32,750 bases of DNA, from positions 1-32,750 of the IMG/VR virus record IMGVR_UViG_3300044621_000956; one strand, given 5' to 3'. Position 1 is the first letter of the stretch. The number at the start of each line of letters is the position of its first letter. Source of the DNA: a virus. Position numbers and translations under genes: made by a program. The notes below the pieces were generated by a model, which saw only the letters and a program-made list of their open reading frames with translations, was not told where the DNA came from and searched no databases. Below, one piece after another: positions 1 to 8,556 of this stretch.

Positions 1-1
1 G

Positions 2-583
2 TATGGCGAGCAGAAGGCGTCTGCACCTCAGACTGCGCCCGCCGACACGGCCAAGGCGCAGGACGCCCCTGTGACCGGACAGGCAGAGAAGGCAGCCGAG
101 GCACCCGCCGACGCCAAGCCGACCGCGCCTGAGAAGTACGAATTCAAGGCTCCTGAAGGTCAGGAGTTTGACGGTGACACCATCACCGCGTACTCGGAGG
201 TCGCACGGGAACTCAAGCTGAGTCAGGACGCTGCGCAGAAGCTGCTTGACGTCATGGGCCCGAAGATGGCCGAACGTCAAATGGCTCAGATTCAAGCCGT
301 TCAGGGCGCTTGGATGGAGGCATCCAAGCAGGACAGGGAATTCGGCGGCCCCGCGCTTGCCGAGAACCTGGCCGTCGCCAAGAAGGCTCTGGATGCGTTC
401 GGCACCGCCGAGCTCCGCACGCTGCTCAACGAGTCTGGGCTGGGGAATCACCCGGAGATCGTCCGGCTGTTCTTCCGCGCAGGCAAGGCAATCAGTGAGG
501 ATCGTGTCGTGACGGGCTCGACCGGGCAGGCCAAGGCCGGCCCCAAGTCGTTCTCCGATCTGGCCGATGTTCTGTACTCGTAA
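2..583 (+). CDS. Capsid scaffolding protein, C-terminal part
   Basis: The reading frame is open from the first bases of the window, so the true start lies upstream and only the last 193 residues are seen; a GTG at 71 is possible but unlikely to be the real start. The visible part begins with a low-complexity Ala/Pro/Lys stretch, then a helical region with the pattern of podovirus scaffolding proteins (YEFKAPEG near the start, EFGGPALAENL in the middle, GLGNHPEIVR before the end) and a short tail ending in LYS. Scaffolding proteins of this family direct procapsid assembly and leave or are degraded before DNA packaging. It lies 21 bases before the major capsid gene, the usual order in T7-like and epsilon15-like phages. 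The assignment rests on pattern and position. Confidence 0.82.
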   Translation, partial: YGEQKASAPQTAPADTAKAQDAPVTGQAEKAAEAPADAKPTAPEKYEFKAPEGQEFDGDTITAYSEVARELKLSQDAAQKLLDVMGPKMAERQMAQIQAVQGAWMEASKQDREFGGPALAENLAVAKKALDAFGTAELRTLLNESGLGNHPEIVRLFFRAGKAISEDRVVTGSTGQAKAGPKSFSDLADVLYS

Positions 584-604
584 CCCCAACAAAGGAATCA
601 CACA

Positions 605-1636
605 ATGGCAACTCTCTCTACGACGAATCTGACGCTGGCCGACTGGGCCAAGCGCACCGATCCGGATGGCCGCGTCCCGGTCATCGCGGAACTCCTCTCG
701 CAGTCGAACGAAATCCTTGAGGACTGCGTCTTCAAGGAAGGCAACCTCCCCACGGGCGAGCGCGTCGTCATCCGCACCGGGCTTCCCTCGGTGTACTGGC
801 GTGCGCTCAACCAGGGCATCCCGAACAGCAAGAGCACGACCGCGCAGGTCGATGAGGCTTGCGGCATTCTGGAAGCCCGCAGCGAGGTGGACAAGGATCT
901 GGCGATGCTGAACGGCAACACCGCTCAGTTCCGCCTGTCCGAAGACGTCGCCTTCCTCGAGGCGATGAACCAGACGCAGGCCACCACCCTGTTCTACGGC
1001 AACCCCGCCACCGATCCGAAGCAGTTCCTCGGCCTCGCGCCGCGTTACTCGGACATCGGCGCCGGCAGCCCGAACAACTCGCAGAACATCATCTCGGCTG
1101 GCGGTAGCGATGCCACCAGCAACACGTCGATTTACCTCGTCGTGTGGGGTGACCAGACCGTGTACTGCCCCTTCCCCAAGGGCAGCAGCGCCGGTCTGAT
1201 CCACGAAGATCTCGGCGAGCAGACCGTCTACAACAGCGATGGCACCCGTCTTCAGGCGTATGCCACCCGCTACCAGTGGAAGAACGGTCTGGTGGTCAAG
1301 GACTGGCGCTACGTCGTCCGCATCTGCAACATCGACACCGATGACCTGATTGCGCAGACCACGACGCAGGCTCCTTCGGCTGCTACCGCCATCATCAAGC
1401 TGATGAGCCGCGCCCTGTACCGCATCCCCAACATGGGCATGGGTCGGGCCGCGTTCTACATGAACCGCACCGTCCACAGCGGCCTTGCCATCGCTGCGCT
1501 CGACAAGAGCCAGTATGTGCTCAAGGTCAACGAAGGTCTGTCGCAGTTCGGTCAGCCCTACAGCTGGCTGTCGTTCCAGGGCGTGCCCCTGCGCCGCGTG
1601 GATGCCATCGTCAACACCGAAGCCGTCGTGTCCTGA
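605..1636 (+). CDS. Major capsid protein, epsilon15 GP7-like
   Basis: A 343-residue protein that forms the icosahedral shell. The N-terminus (MATLSTTNLTLADWAKR), followed by PVIAELLSQSNEIL and the GLPSVYWRALNQG segment, matches the GP7-type major capsid family known from epsilon15 and BPP-1, which has an HK97-like fold. The length is typical and no N-terminal cleavage domain is seen. AAAGGA lies about ten bases before the ATG. It sits between scaffold and cement genes, as in that group. Codons are strongly GC-ending (CTG, ATC, GTC, GAC), more so than in the later tail genes, as expected for a very highly expressed gene. Function is well supported; the exact family name is from memory. Confidence 0.93.
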   Translation: MATLSTTNLTLADWAKRTDPDGRVPVIAELLSQSNEILEDCVFKEGNLPTGERVVIRTGLPSVYWRALNQGIPNSKSTTAQVDEACGILEARSEVDKDLAMLNGNTAQFRLSEDVAFLEAMNQTQATTLFYGNPATDPKQFLGLAPRYSDIGAGSPNNSQNIISAGGSDATSNTSIYLVVWGDQTVYCPFPKGSSAGLIHEDLGEQTVYNSDGTRLQAYATRYQWKNGLVVKDWRYVVRICNIDTDDLIAQTTTQAPSAATAIIKLMSRALYRIPNMGMGRAAFYMNRTVHSGLAIAALDKSQYVLKVNEGLSQFGQPYSWLSFQGVPLRRVDAIVNTEAVVS

Positions 1637-1663
1637 TAGGACCGACAGAAAGGAACCAACACA

Positions 1664-2125
1664 ATGATTACCGACGTTCTCCTCACCGTGTCCGGGGCTA
1701 ACAACCCCGGCTCCGCCATCAGTGGCCAGGCGATCACCGCTGACGCCGTCAGCACCAACGTGATCGACCTCGGCACTGCCCGTGACATCGGCGAAGGCGA
1801 AGACCTGTACATGGTCTTCACCGTCGTTCAGGCGTTCAACACCCTGACCAGCCTGACGATGGAGATTGTGACCGACGACAACGATTCGATGTCGTCGCCC
1901 ACCGCAATCGCCTCGACCGGCGCCGTTGCTCTTGCCAACCTGACCGCTGGCAAGCAGTTCGTGGTGCGTATCCCGCCGCAGGTCGCAAGCCTCGGCGAAC
2001 GCTACATGGCTGCTCGCTACGACGTCACTGGTACCAACCCGACTCAGGGCAGCGTGCTCGCCCAGATCGTGAAGGACATCCAGGACGGTCGCAAGTTCTA
2101 CGCCAGCGGCTTCTCGGTGACCTGA
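1664..2125 (+). CDS. Capsid cement (decoration) protein, Bbp16-like
   Basis: A 153-residue protein. Its segment TNVIDLGTARDIGEGEDLY, followed by a run of beta strands (LTSLTMEIVTDDN, then FVVRIPPQV), is the pattern of the Bbp16-family cement proteins. These bind as dimers on the outer surface of epsilon15/BPP-1-type capsids and hold the capsomers together. It follows the major capsid gene by 27 bases with a good AAAGGA ribosome site. The downstream terminator (2344-2382) closes this capsid unit, so capsid and cement messages should be made in similar, high amounts. No transmembrane or signal sequence is present. Confidence 0.8.
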   Translation: MITDVLLTVSGANNPGSAISGQAITADAVSTNVIDLGTARDIGEGEDLYMVFTVVQAFNTLTSLTMEIVTDDNDSMSSPTAIASTGAVALANLTAGKQFVVRIPPQVASLGERYMAARYDVTGTNPTQGSVLAQIVKDIQDGRKFYASGFSVT

Positions 2126-2126
2126 C

Positions 2127-2324
2127 ATGAAAGTCCGCGCACTCGTGACGTGTTTCATCGACAACGGCCTCCGCAAGGAGGGCGAAGTCTTCGAGTACAA
2201 CGGTCCTGCCAACGGGAACGTCGAGCCCATCGACGCCCCGCGCCAGTCGGAGCAGCATGAAGTCGTGCCTGTGGTGCGACCCAAGCGAGGCCGGCCAGCC
2301 AAGACCACCGTCACGGCGGACTGA
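2127..2324 (+). CDS. Small phage protein of unknown function with basic tail
   Basis: A 65-residue protein starting one base after the cement gene stop, so probably translationally coupled. The first 35 residues (MKVRALVTCFIDNGLRKEG, then EVFEYNGP) look like a small beta-rich domain that I recall from many phage structural clusters. The C-terminus is rich in Pro, Arg and Lys and contains KRGRPAK, similar to an AT-hook minor-groove binding motif. It might be a minor head component or a DNA-contacting factor, but nothing in the sequence decides this. It is the last gene before the strong terminator. Confidence 0.65.
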   Translation: MKVRALVTCFIDNGLRKEGEVFEYNGPANGNVEPIDAPRQSEQHEVVPVVRPKRGRPAKTTVTAD

Positions 2325-2343
2325 CACGACGCATGTGACTCTG

Positions 2344-2382
2344 GAGGGGCGTCGGCCTAAACACCCGGCGCCCCTCTTTTCC
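2344..2382 (+). terminator. Strong intrinsic terminator between capsid and tail genes
   Basis: A 12-base-pair stem (2344-2355 with 2365-2376, one T-G wobble pair) closes a 9-base loop and is followed at once by TTTTCC. This is a textbook rho-independent terminator. It ends the scaffold-capsid-cement unit. The next gene starts 13 bases after the T run behind its own AGGAGG, so tail genes must be transcribed by read-through or from a promoter not recognised here. Confidence 0.85.
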
Positions 2383-2394
2383 TAGGAGGATCGA

Positions 2395-3075
2395 ATGGCA
2401 AGCGTGGTTGAGATCTGCAATCTGGCACTCGCGCACCTCGGCGACGATGCCTCCATCGCCAGCATCGACCCGCCTGAAGGGTCGGCTCAGGCCGAGCACT
2501 GCGCTCGGTTCTACCCCATCGCCCGCGACAGCCTCCTCCAGATGCACGCATGGAACTTCGCGTCTCGTCGCGCACTGCTCGCGCAGGTGACGATGCCGTA
2601 CACCATGTGGAAGTATTCGTACGCTTGCCCCGGCGACATGATGGTCGCCGTCAGCGTGCTGCCACACGACGCCGAGAACGACTACGCGGCCAAGTTCGTT
2701 CCCAGCGATACCCCAGACTTCCTGCACAACTATGCCCCGCTTGTTGCGGCTGGGCGTTACGTGCCACAGCCGTACAGCATCGAGACCGACACGCTCGGCA
2801 ACAAGGTGCTGTACACCGACCAGCAGAACGCACTGCTGCGATACCAGGCTCTCGTCACCGACCCGACCAAGTTTGACCCGCTGTTCGTCATGGCGCTGTC
2901 GCACCACCTTGCCGCCATGCTTGCCGGCCCGGTCATCAAGGGAGATCAGGGCGCGGCTGAGGGCAAGCGGCAGGCGCAGATGATGATGGCCTACCTGCAA
3001 CAGGCCCGCATGTCGGACGCCAACCAGCGCAACATCAAGCCAGAGCACATCACGGGCTGGATCGCAGGACGCTGA
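2395..3075 (+). CDS. Tail tubular protein A (head-tail adaptor, T7 gp11-like)
   Basis: A 226-residue protein with the typical opening of this family: VEICNLALAHLGDDASIASI, then a WNFA(S)RR segment near residue 55 and a long C-terminal helix. In T7-like tails the gp11-type protein forms the ring between portal and nozzle. Length and position, directly before the tubular B gene, are as expected. The start is fixed by AGGAGG six bases upstream of the ATG. Three bases separate it from the next gene. Confidence 0.87.
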   Translation: MASVVEICNLALAHLGDDASIASIDPPEGSAQAEHCARFYPIARDSLLQMHAWNFASRRALLAQVTMPYTMWKYSYACPGDMMVAVSVLPHDAENDYAAKFVPSDTPDFLHNYAPLVAAGRYVPQPYSIETDTLGNKVLYTDQQNALLRYQALVTDPTKFDPLFVMALSHHLAAMLAGPVIKGDQGAAEGKRQAQMMMAYLQQARMSDANQRNIKPEHITGWIAGR

Positions 3076-3078
3076 CCA

Positions 3079-5772
3079 ATGCCAAACACCCGCATCTACA
3101 ACAGATCGTTCGCTGGCGGCGAGCTTTCGCCGGAGATGTTTGGGCGCATTGATGACATCAAGTTCCAGACTGGTGCCGCCAAGATGCGGAACTTCATCCC
3201 GACCCCGCAGGGGCCGGCAGAGAACCGTCCCGGTACCACGTACGTGGCGACGGTGAAGGACAGCACCAAGCGCACGCGACTTCTGCCGTTCACGTACAGC
3301 ACGACGCAGACGATGGTGCTTGAGTTTGGGCAGGGCTATATCCGATTCCACACGCAGGGCAGCACGTTGCAGGCTGGCACGCCGGCGGCCTACAACGGGG
3401 CGACCGCCTATGTAGTTGGCGACCTGGTGTCATCGGGTGGCACGAACTACTACTGCATCGCGGCCACGACCGGCAACGCGCCGCCCAACGCCACGTACTG
3501 GTATCCGCTGCCGTCGAGCGCCTACGAGATCCCGTCGCCCTACCAAGAGGCCGACCTGTTCTCGATCCACTACGTGCAGTCTGGCGACGTCCTGACGCTC
3601 GTGCACCCTAATCACGCTCCTCGTGAACTGCGCCGCCTTGGTGCCACGACGTGGACGCTGACGGCGATCACGTTTGTTGCCCCGGTCGCTGTGCCTGGCG
3701 CCCCGACGGTCACGGCCAGCCGAGGCGATGCGCTGAACATCACGGGCATCACGCAGGCCAACCCCGGCGTCGTGACCACGGTCGGCAATCACGGGTTCGC
3801 CATCGGCGACAGCGTTTACATCGACGGCGGAACGATGACGCAGTTGAGCGGGTTCTACCTTGTCAACACGACGCCGGCCACGAACACGTTCTCAGTCAAG
3901 GCGTACGACACGGGAGTCCCGGTCAATACCACGGCCTACACCGCATGGACGAGCGGTGGGTTCGTGCAGTTTGGCGACAAGAGCCTCGACTTCGACAATT
4001 ACTACGTCGTAACGGCCATCGCGCAGAACGCGGTGGACGAGAGCGCAGCGAGCCCGAGCGGCAACGTCATCAACAACCTGAACGCCATCGGCGCCAAGAA
4101 CACGATCAGCTGGAGCGCAGTCGCGGGGGCTCTCCGGTACAACGTGTACAAGCGCCAGAGCGGACTGTATGGATACATCGGCCAGACGGCGGCCACGTCG
4201 TTTGACGATGACAACATCGCGCCTGACATGGGCATCACTCCGCCCATCGTTGAAACCCCGTTCAGCAGCGCGAACAACTACCCGCGCTCAGTGTCGTACT
4301 ACGAGCAGCGGCGCGTCTTTGCCGGCACGAACAATGCTCCGCAGACGATCTGGATGACGCGCTCGGGTACGGAAAGCGACCTGTCGTACTCGCTGCCGGT
4401 CAAGGACAGCGACCGAATCAGCATCCGCGTGGCTGCCCGCGAGCTCAACACGATCAACCACATCGTCCCGCTGACGCAGTTGTTGTTGATGACCAGCAGC
4501 GCAGAATGGCGTGTCAGCCCGATCAACTCGGACGCCCTGACTCCGACCACGATCAGTGTGCGCCCGCAGTCGTACATCGGTGCCAACGACGTGCAGCCCG
4601 AGATCGTGAACAACACGGTCGTGTACTGCGCTGCTCGAGGCGGGCACGTGCGCGAGCTCGGTTACTCGTGGCAGTCCAGCGGGTTCATTACTGGCGACCT
4701 GTCCATCCGGGCCGCTCACCTGTTCGATGACCTGACGCTTGTGGACATGTGCTACAGCAAGAGCCCGCAGCCGATCCTGTGGTTCGTGAGCAGCAACGGC
4801 AATCTGCTGAGTCTTACCTACATGCCCGAGCAGCAGATCGGCGCCTGGGCGCAGCACGACACGCTGGGCCTGTACGAGTCATGCACCGCCGTGGCCGAGG
4901 GCAACGAGGACCGCGTGTATGTGGTGGTCAAGCGCACGATCAACGGCAACTCAGTGCGCTACGTGGAGCGGATGGCGACGCGCCAGATCACGACGCTGGA
5001 GAACTGCTTCTTCGTGGACGCGGGCCTGACGTACGACGGAACGAACACCACGGCAACGACCGTAACTGTTTCTGGAGGCACGACTTGGGGTCCGTCTGAC
5101 GTGCTGACGATCACGGCTAGCAGCGCGATCTTCGCCTATCCGGCCACGACCGACGTCAATGACGCCATCGTCTTGACCGACACGGCTGGCAACAAGTACC
5201 GCCTTCGCATTATTGGCACGAGCAGCACGACGGTGGCAACCGCCCGGGTTGACGTCACGCTGCCCGTCGCCCTGCGCAACACCGCCACGACCATCTGGGC
5301 GTTCGCTAGAGACAGCGTGAGCGGGTTGGCGCACCTGGAGGGGGCAACGGTCAGCATCCTCGCTGACGGGGCCGTACAGCCGCAGGAAACCGTCTCCAGC
5401 GGCTCCGTGACGCTAGACCGGGCCGCAGTTTTCATCCACGTCGGCCTGCCCTACGAGAGCGATCTACAGACCCTGCCGGCGGTTATGAGCATCGACGGTT
5501 ACGGGCAGGGGCGTTATAAGAACGTCAACAAGGCATATCTGCGGGTGTTCAAGTCGAGCGGCATCTTCGTGGGCCCGACGGCGGATCGGCTGGTAGAGGC
5601 CAAGCAGCGCACGACTGAGCCCTACGGCACCCCGCCGAGCCTGAAGTCCGACGAGATCGACGTTGACCTGAAGCCAGCTTGGCGGGCCGGCGGTCAGGTG
5701 TACATCCGGCAAGCCGACCCACTTCCACTGACGGTTGTGGGTCTGACCCTTGAAGTTGCGCTAGGAGACTGA
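3079..5772 (+). CDS. Tail tubular protein B (nozzle) with inserted carbohydrate-binding-type modules
   Basis: An 897-residue protein. The start (RIYNRSFAGGELSPEMFGR, then KMRNFIPTPQGPAENRPGT) is the hallmark of podovirus tail nozzle proteins, which form the lower tail tube. Three inserts are readable. Residues 104-145 resemble a chitin-binding-like CBM5/12 module, with aromatic residues in AYVVGDLV and the YWYPL end. Residues 218-295 resemble the FCCH-type beta domain (GVVTTVGNHGFAIGDSVYI). Residues 300-390 resemble a fibronectin-III fold (ISWSAVAGALRYNVYKR). The T7 gp12 protein is about 100 residues shorter. The extra modules may sit on the outside of the nozzle and touch the cell surface. 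Function of the core is well supported; the roles of the inserts are inferred. Confidence 0.85.
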   Translation: MPNTRIYNRSFAGGELSPEMFGRIDDIKFQTGAAKMRNFIPTPQGPAENRPGTTYVATVKDSTKRTRLLPFTYSTTQTMVLEFGQGYIRFHTQGSTLQAGTPAAYNGATAYVVGDLVSSGGTNYYCIAATTGNAPPNATYWYPLPSSAYEIPSPYQEADLFSIHYVQSGDVLTLVHPNHAPRELRRLGATTWTLTAITFVAPVAVPGAPTVTASRGDALNITGITQANPGVVTTVGNHGFAIGDSVYIDGGTMTQLSGFYLVNTTPATNTFSVKAYDTGVPVNTTAYTAWTSGGFVQFGDKSLDFDNYYVVTAIAQNAVDESAASPSGNVINNLNAIGAKNTISWSAVAGALRYNVYKRQSGLYGYIGQTAATSFDDDNIAPDMGITPPIVETPFSSANNYPRSVSYYEQRRVFAGTNNAPQTIWMTRSGTESDLSYSLPVKDSDRISIRVAARELNTINHIVPLTQLLLMTSSAEWRVSPINSDALTPTTISVRPQSYIGANDVQPEIVNNTVVYCAARGGHVRELGYSWQSSGFITGDLSIRAAHLFDDLTLVDMCYSKSPQPILWFVSSNGNLLSLTYMPEQQIGAWAQHDTLGLYESCTAVAEGNEDRVYVVVKRTINGNSVRYVERMATRQITTLENCFFVDAGLTYDGTNTTATTVTVSGGTTWGPSDVLTITASSAIFAYPATTDVNDAIVLTDTAGNKYRLRIIGTSSTTVATARVDVTLPVALRNTATTIWAFARDSVSGLAHLEGATVSILADGAVQPQETVSSGSVTLDRAAVFIHVGLPYESDLQTLPAVMSIDGYGQGRYKNVNKAYLRVFKSSGIFVGPTADRLVEAKQRTTEPYGTPPSLKSDEIDVDLKPAWRAGGQVYIRQADPLPLTVVGLTLEVALGD

Positions 5773-5774
5773 CG

Positions 5775-6458
5775 ATGAGCCAATTCTCATTGATGCGTCC
5801 AGAGTTCTCGCTGACCCCGGGTGACGTGCCAACCGTCGGCGAACGGTTCACGCTCGGATCGCAGTTGGCCGAGGGCTTGCAGATCGGCGGCAACATCGCG
5901 TCAATCTTCGGCGCGTTTACCGGGGCCATCGGCTCGTACTACTCGCTCAAGTCGCAGCAGAACCAGCTCAAGATGCAGGCGCAGAACGCGGCGTTTGCCG
6001 CGCAGATGACGCGCATCAACCGCCGTGCAGCCGAGTTCACCGCCACACAGGTCGGTCAGCAGGGGCAAGCCGCAGCCGGCCAGTACACCATGCGGGCAGG
6101 TCAGGCTCGTGCCGGCGCCCGCACGGGGATGGCTGCTCGAGGCATTGCGCTTGGGCAGGGGACGGCCAAGGAAGTCGTCGCCAGCATGGACCTAGTCAAG
6201 GAGATCGACCGCCTCGCCATCAACGCCTCGACCGTTCGGGCGCAGGAGGCTGCCCGGTTGCAGGCATTCAACCTCGGCACGCAGGCCACGATGGCTGAAC
6301 TGTCGAGCCGGAACCTGTCGAGCGCAGCCGGCACGATCATGCCGGGCTTCGGCGCGGCAACGAGCCTGCTCGGCAGCGCGGTCGATATCGGCGCCAACTG
6401 GGCCCGCAACAAGCGCATTGACGAACTGCTGCAAGGCGTAGCCACCGAACGATTCTGA
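5775..6458 (+). CDS. Internal virion protein, T7 gp14-like
   Basis: A 227-residue protein starting 3 bases after the nozzle gene. Residues 38-60 (IGGNIASIFGAFTGAIGSYY) form a glycine-rich hydrophobic helix. A long Gln/Ala-rich amphipathic helical region follows, then a second hydrophobic stretch (MPGFGAATSLLGSAVDI) near residues 190-206. This layout, between the nozzle and the gp15-like gene, is that of T7 gp14, an ejected core protein that makes an outer-membrane pore during infection. The conserved phage segment GQARAGARTGMAARGIALGQGT near residues 110-130 supports the assignment to this family. Confidence 0.78.
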   Translation: MSQFSLMRPEFSLTPGDVPTVGERFTLGSQLAEGLQIGGNIASIFGAFTGAIGSYYSLKSQQNQLKMQAQNAAFAAQMTRINRRAAEFTATQVGQQGQAAAGQYTMRAGQARAGARTGMAARGIALGQGTAKEVVASMDLVKEIDRLAINASTVRAQEAARLQAFNLGTQATMAELSSRNLSSAAGTIMPGFGAATSLLGSAVDIGANWARNKRIDELLQGVATERF

Positions 6459-6465
6459 GGTACCC

Positions 6466-8556
6466 ATGCCAACCGTCCCGACCACATTCGTTCCGCAAGT
6501 TACCCCGCCCGGCGGGGGTGACATCGGCCAGTTCCAGGCTCCCGCTGTGGAGCCCATGCGCAACTACACGGGCGAGCAGGTCCAGCAGTTCGGCCAGCAG
6601 TTGACCCGCGCAGGCATGACGGCGTTCAGCATCGGCGACGCCATGCAGGATCAGATTGACGAGGCGGCTGCGAAGGAAAGCGACGTCGCGTTCCTGCAAC
6701 AGGCCAACGAGATCATGCGTGGCCAGAACGGCTACTTGAACACCGCCGGCAAGGACGCCGAAACGTCATACGTCAGCGTCAACGAGCAGTTGATTCAGGC
6801 CGGCCAGGCCAGCATGGACCGCCTGAACGAGGGCCAGAAGCGGCTGTATCAGAACGTGCTCGCCCGCAACATGATGACCTTCCAGGCGCAGGTGCAGACG
6901 CACCGCGACCAGCAGGTCAAGGTCTACGCTGGGAACGAGGCTACCGCCCGAGCCAACCAGTACGTCAACCTTGCCATTCAGGACTACAAGGAGCGCGATG
7001 CCGTCACGACCGACGGGCTCCCAACCGGCGCATACAACACCAACCTTGGCGTGGCGCTGAACGAGATCCGCACCGTGGGTCGCCTGCGCGGCTACGCCGA
7101 GGACAGCGCCCAGATGCGCGAACTGGAGAACGCCGTCTACACGCAGGCTGCGCAGGGCGTCGTGAACCGACTGATGATGGACAGCCAGTATCAGGACGGG
7201 CTCGACTACGTGCGCAAGCAGTTGGAGCTCAACCGCATCGACCCGGCTAAGGCTGACGCGATGATTGCCTCACTCGACGCCAACCGCAAGCGTCAGATGG
7301 TTGACGAACTGACCACCAGCATCCGCACGACCGGAGTGCTGGACACGCCTGCCGGCACTGGCAACTTCGACCAGATCATCGAGAACGGTCGCATCAACGT
7401 CGATGGCAAGGGCGTGAACATTGAGGCGCCTCCGGGTGCGCCCGTGAATGCGCCGGCCAACGGCACTGTCACGAGCGTCGATGGCAACACGGTTACGATT
7501 GAAACGACCGACGACACCACCCTGACGCTCAATAATGTCGATGTCTTTGGGATGCTTACGGAAGGCCAGACAGTCACTCGTGGCGGTCTGCTCGGCATGG
7601 TCGGAAAGGACGACGCAGCCGAGGACGGCCTGTATCGCATCGGATACACCGCTACCCGCAACGGCGAAGCCATCGACCCGCGCAACCTGAACTCGTTGGA
7701 CAACTCAGACCGCGACGAGGCACGCCGACCGCTGACGCTGCGCGATGCTCTGACCGTGGCCGAGCGCATCCCTGACCCCGAAGTCCGCAAGCAAGTGCAG
7801 TCGAACCTGAGAACGCAGTTCGCGCAGGAGGACGCGCTCATCAAGGAGGAATACCGGGGCCGCATGGACGCGATCACCGAGTTCCTAGCGGTGCCTGGCA
7901 ACAACGTCGGCCAGATTCCGCCTCAACTATGGGGCACGCTCAAGCCGACCGATCAGGCCAAGTTGCTGAGTGGGCAGCGGGAAACCGACGAACTCGGTGT
8001 CATGGAAGAGATCGCCCGTGACCCGAGCGTGTTGACGGTCGATTACTTGGACAAGAACCGCAATCGCCTGACGCCAGGTACGTACGTCAAGTTGCTGAAG
8101 GACACCGCTGATCCGAGCAAGATGGCGCAGGCTTCGGTTGATGCCGACCAGTTGGAATCAACGCTGGTGCGCAATGGGCTTGACACGTTGGCGTTCCCGA
8201 ACTCCAAGGACAAGGATCAGCTGCGTGCAAGCCTGCTGTTCCGCGACAACGTCAAGCAGGCTATCTCGTACGAGCAGACCCGCCTCGGCAGGTCGCTCAA
8301 CCGTGATGAGAAACAGCACGTCATTGACACGTTGTTGCTGGACAGGGCATTCGATGAGTATGGCGAAAGCAATGTCATCGCAGCCATGACACCAGAACAG
8401 GCGTCCGAGGCATACGCCGATATCGTGGCCGAGATTCCAACTGAGACGCAGGCACAGATTCGTATGGCATTGCAAGCCAACGGGCAAGCTGTCAATCAGG
8501 CCAACATGGCGACTATGTACCTCGAGTACCAGCGCCGGCAGAAGGCAAACCCATAA
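6466..8556 (+). CDS. Internal virion protein, gp15-like, with a catalytically dead M23 domain
   Basis: A 696-residue, mostly helical protein in the gp15 position. Residues 1-290 and 410-690 are polar helices rich in Gln and Asp. Residues about 311-408 (bases 7396-7689) have the strand order of M23/LytM endopeptidases: VNIEAPPGAPVNAPANGTV, then EGQTVTRGGLLGMVG, then the closing IDPRNL. All zinc ligands are missing: the HxGxD position reads VDGKGVN, the YxHL position reads LNNVDVF, and the HxH position reads YRIGYT. The fold is probably kept for binding or structure, not peptidase activity. T7 gp15 itself has no such domain. It probably lines the ejection channel with its neighbours. The TGA stop overlaps the next ATG. 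Confidence 0.78.
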   Translation: MPTVPTTFVPQVTPPGGGDIGQFQAPAVEPMRNYTGEQVQQFGQQLTRAGMTAFSIGDAMQDQIDEAAAKESDVAFLQQANEIMRGQNGYLNTAGKDAETSYVSVNEQLIQAGQASMDRLNEGQKRLYQNVLARNMMTFQAQVQTHRDQQVKVYAGNEATARANQYVNLAIQDYKERDAVTTDGLPTGAYNTNLGVALNEIRTVGRLRGYAEDSAQMRELENAVYTQAAQGVVNRLMMDSQYQDGLDYVRKQLELNRIDPAKADAMIASLDANRKRQMVDELTTSIRTTGVLDTPAGTGNFDQIIENGRINVDGKGVNIEAPPGAPVNAPANGTVTSVDGNTVTIETTDDTTLTLNNVDVFGMLTEGQTVTRGGLLGMVGKDDAAEDGLYRIGYTATRNGEAIDPRNLNSLDNSDRDEARRPLTLRDALTVAERIPDPEVRKQVQSNLRTQFAQEDALIKEEYRGRMDAITEFLAVPGNNVGQIPPQLWGTLKPTDQAKLLSGQRETDELGVMEEIARDPSVLTVDYLDKNRNRLTPGTYVKLLKDTADPSKMAQASVDADQLESTLVRNGLDTLAFPNSKDKDQLRASLLFRDNVKQAISYEQTRLGRSLNRDEKQHVIDTLLLDRAFDEYGESNVIAAMTPEQASEAYADIVAEIPTETQAQIRMALQANGQAVNQANMATMYLEYQRRQKANP

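Noticed and set aside
2311-3351. Open frame of 346 codons on the minus strand, opposite tail tubular A
   Set aside because: It is antisense to a well-recognised tail gene and crosses two gene borders and the terminator; composition is that of a shadow frame.
7396-7689. Active M23 endopeptidase (virion lysin)
   Set aside because: All expected zinc-binding His and Asp positions are replaced by other residues.
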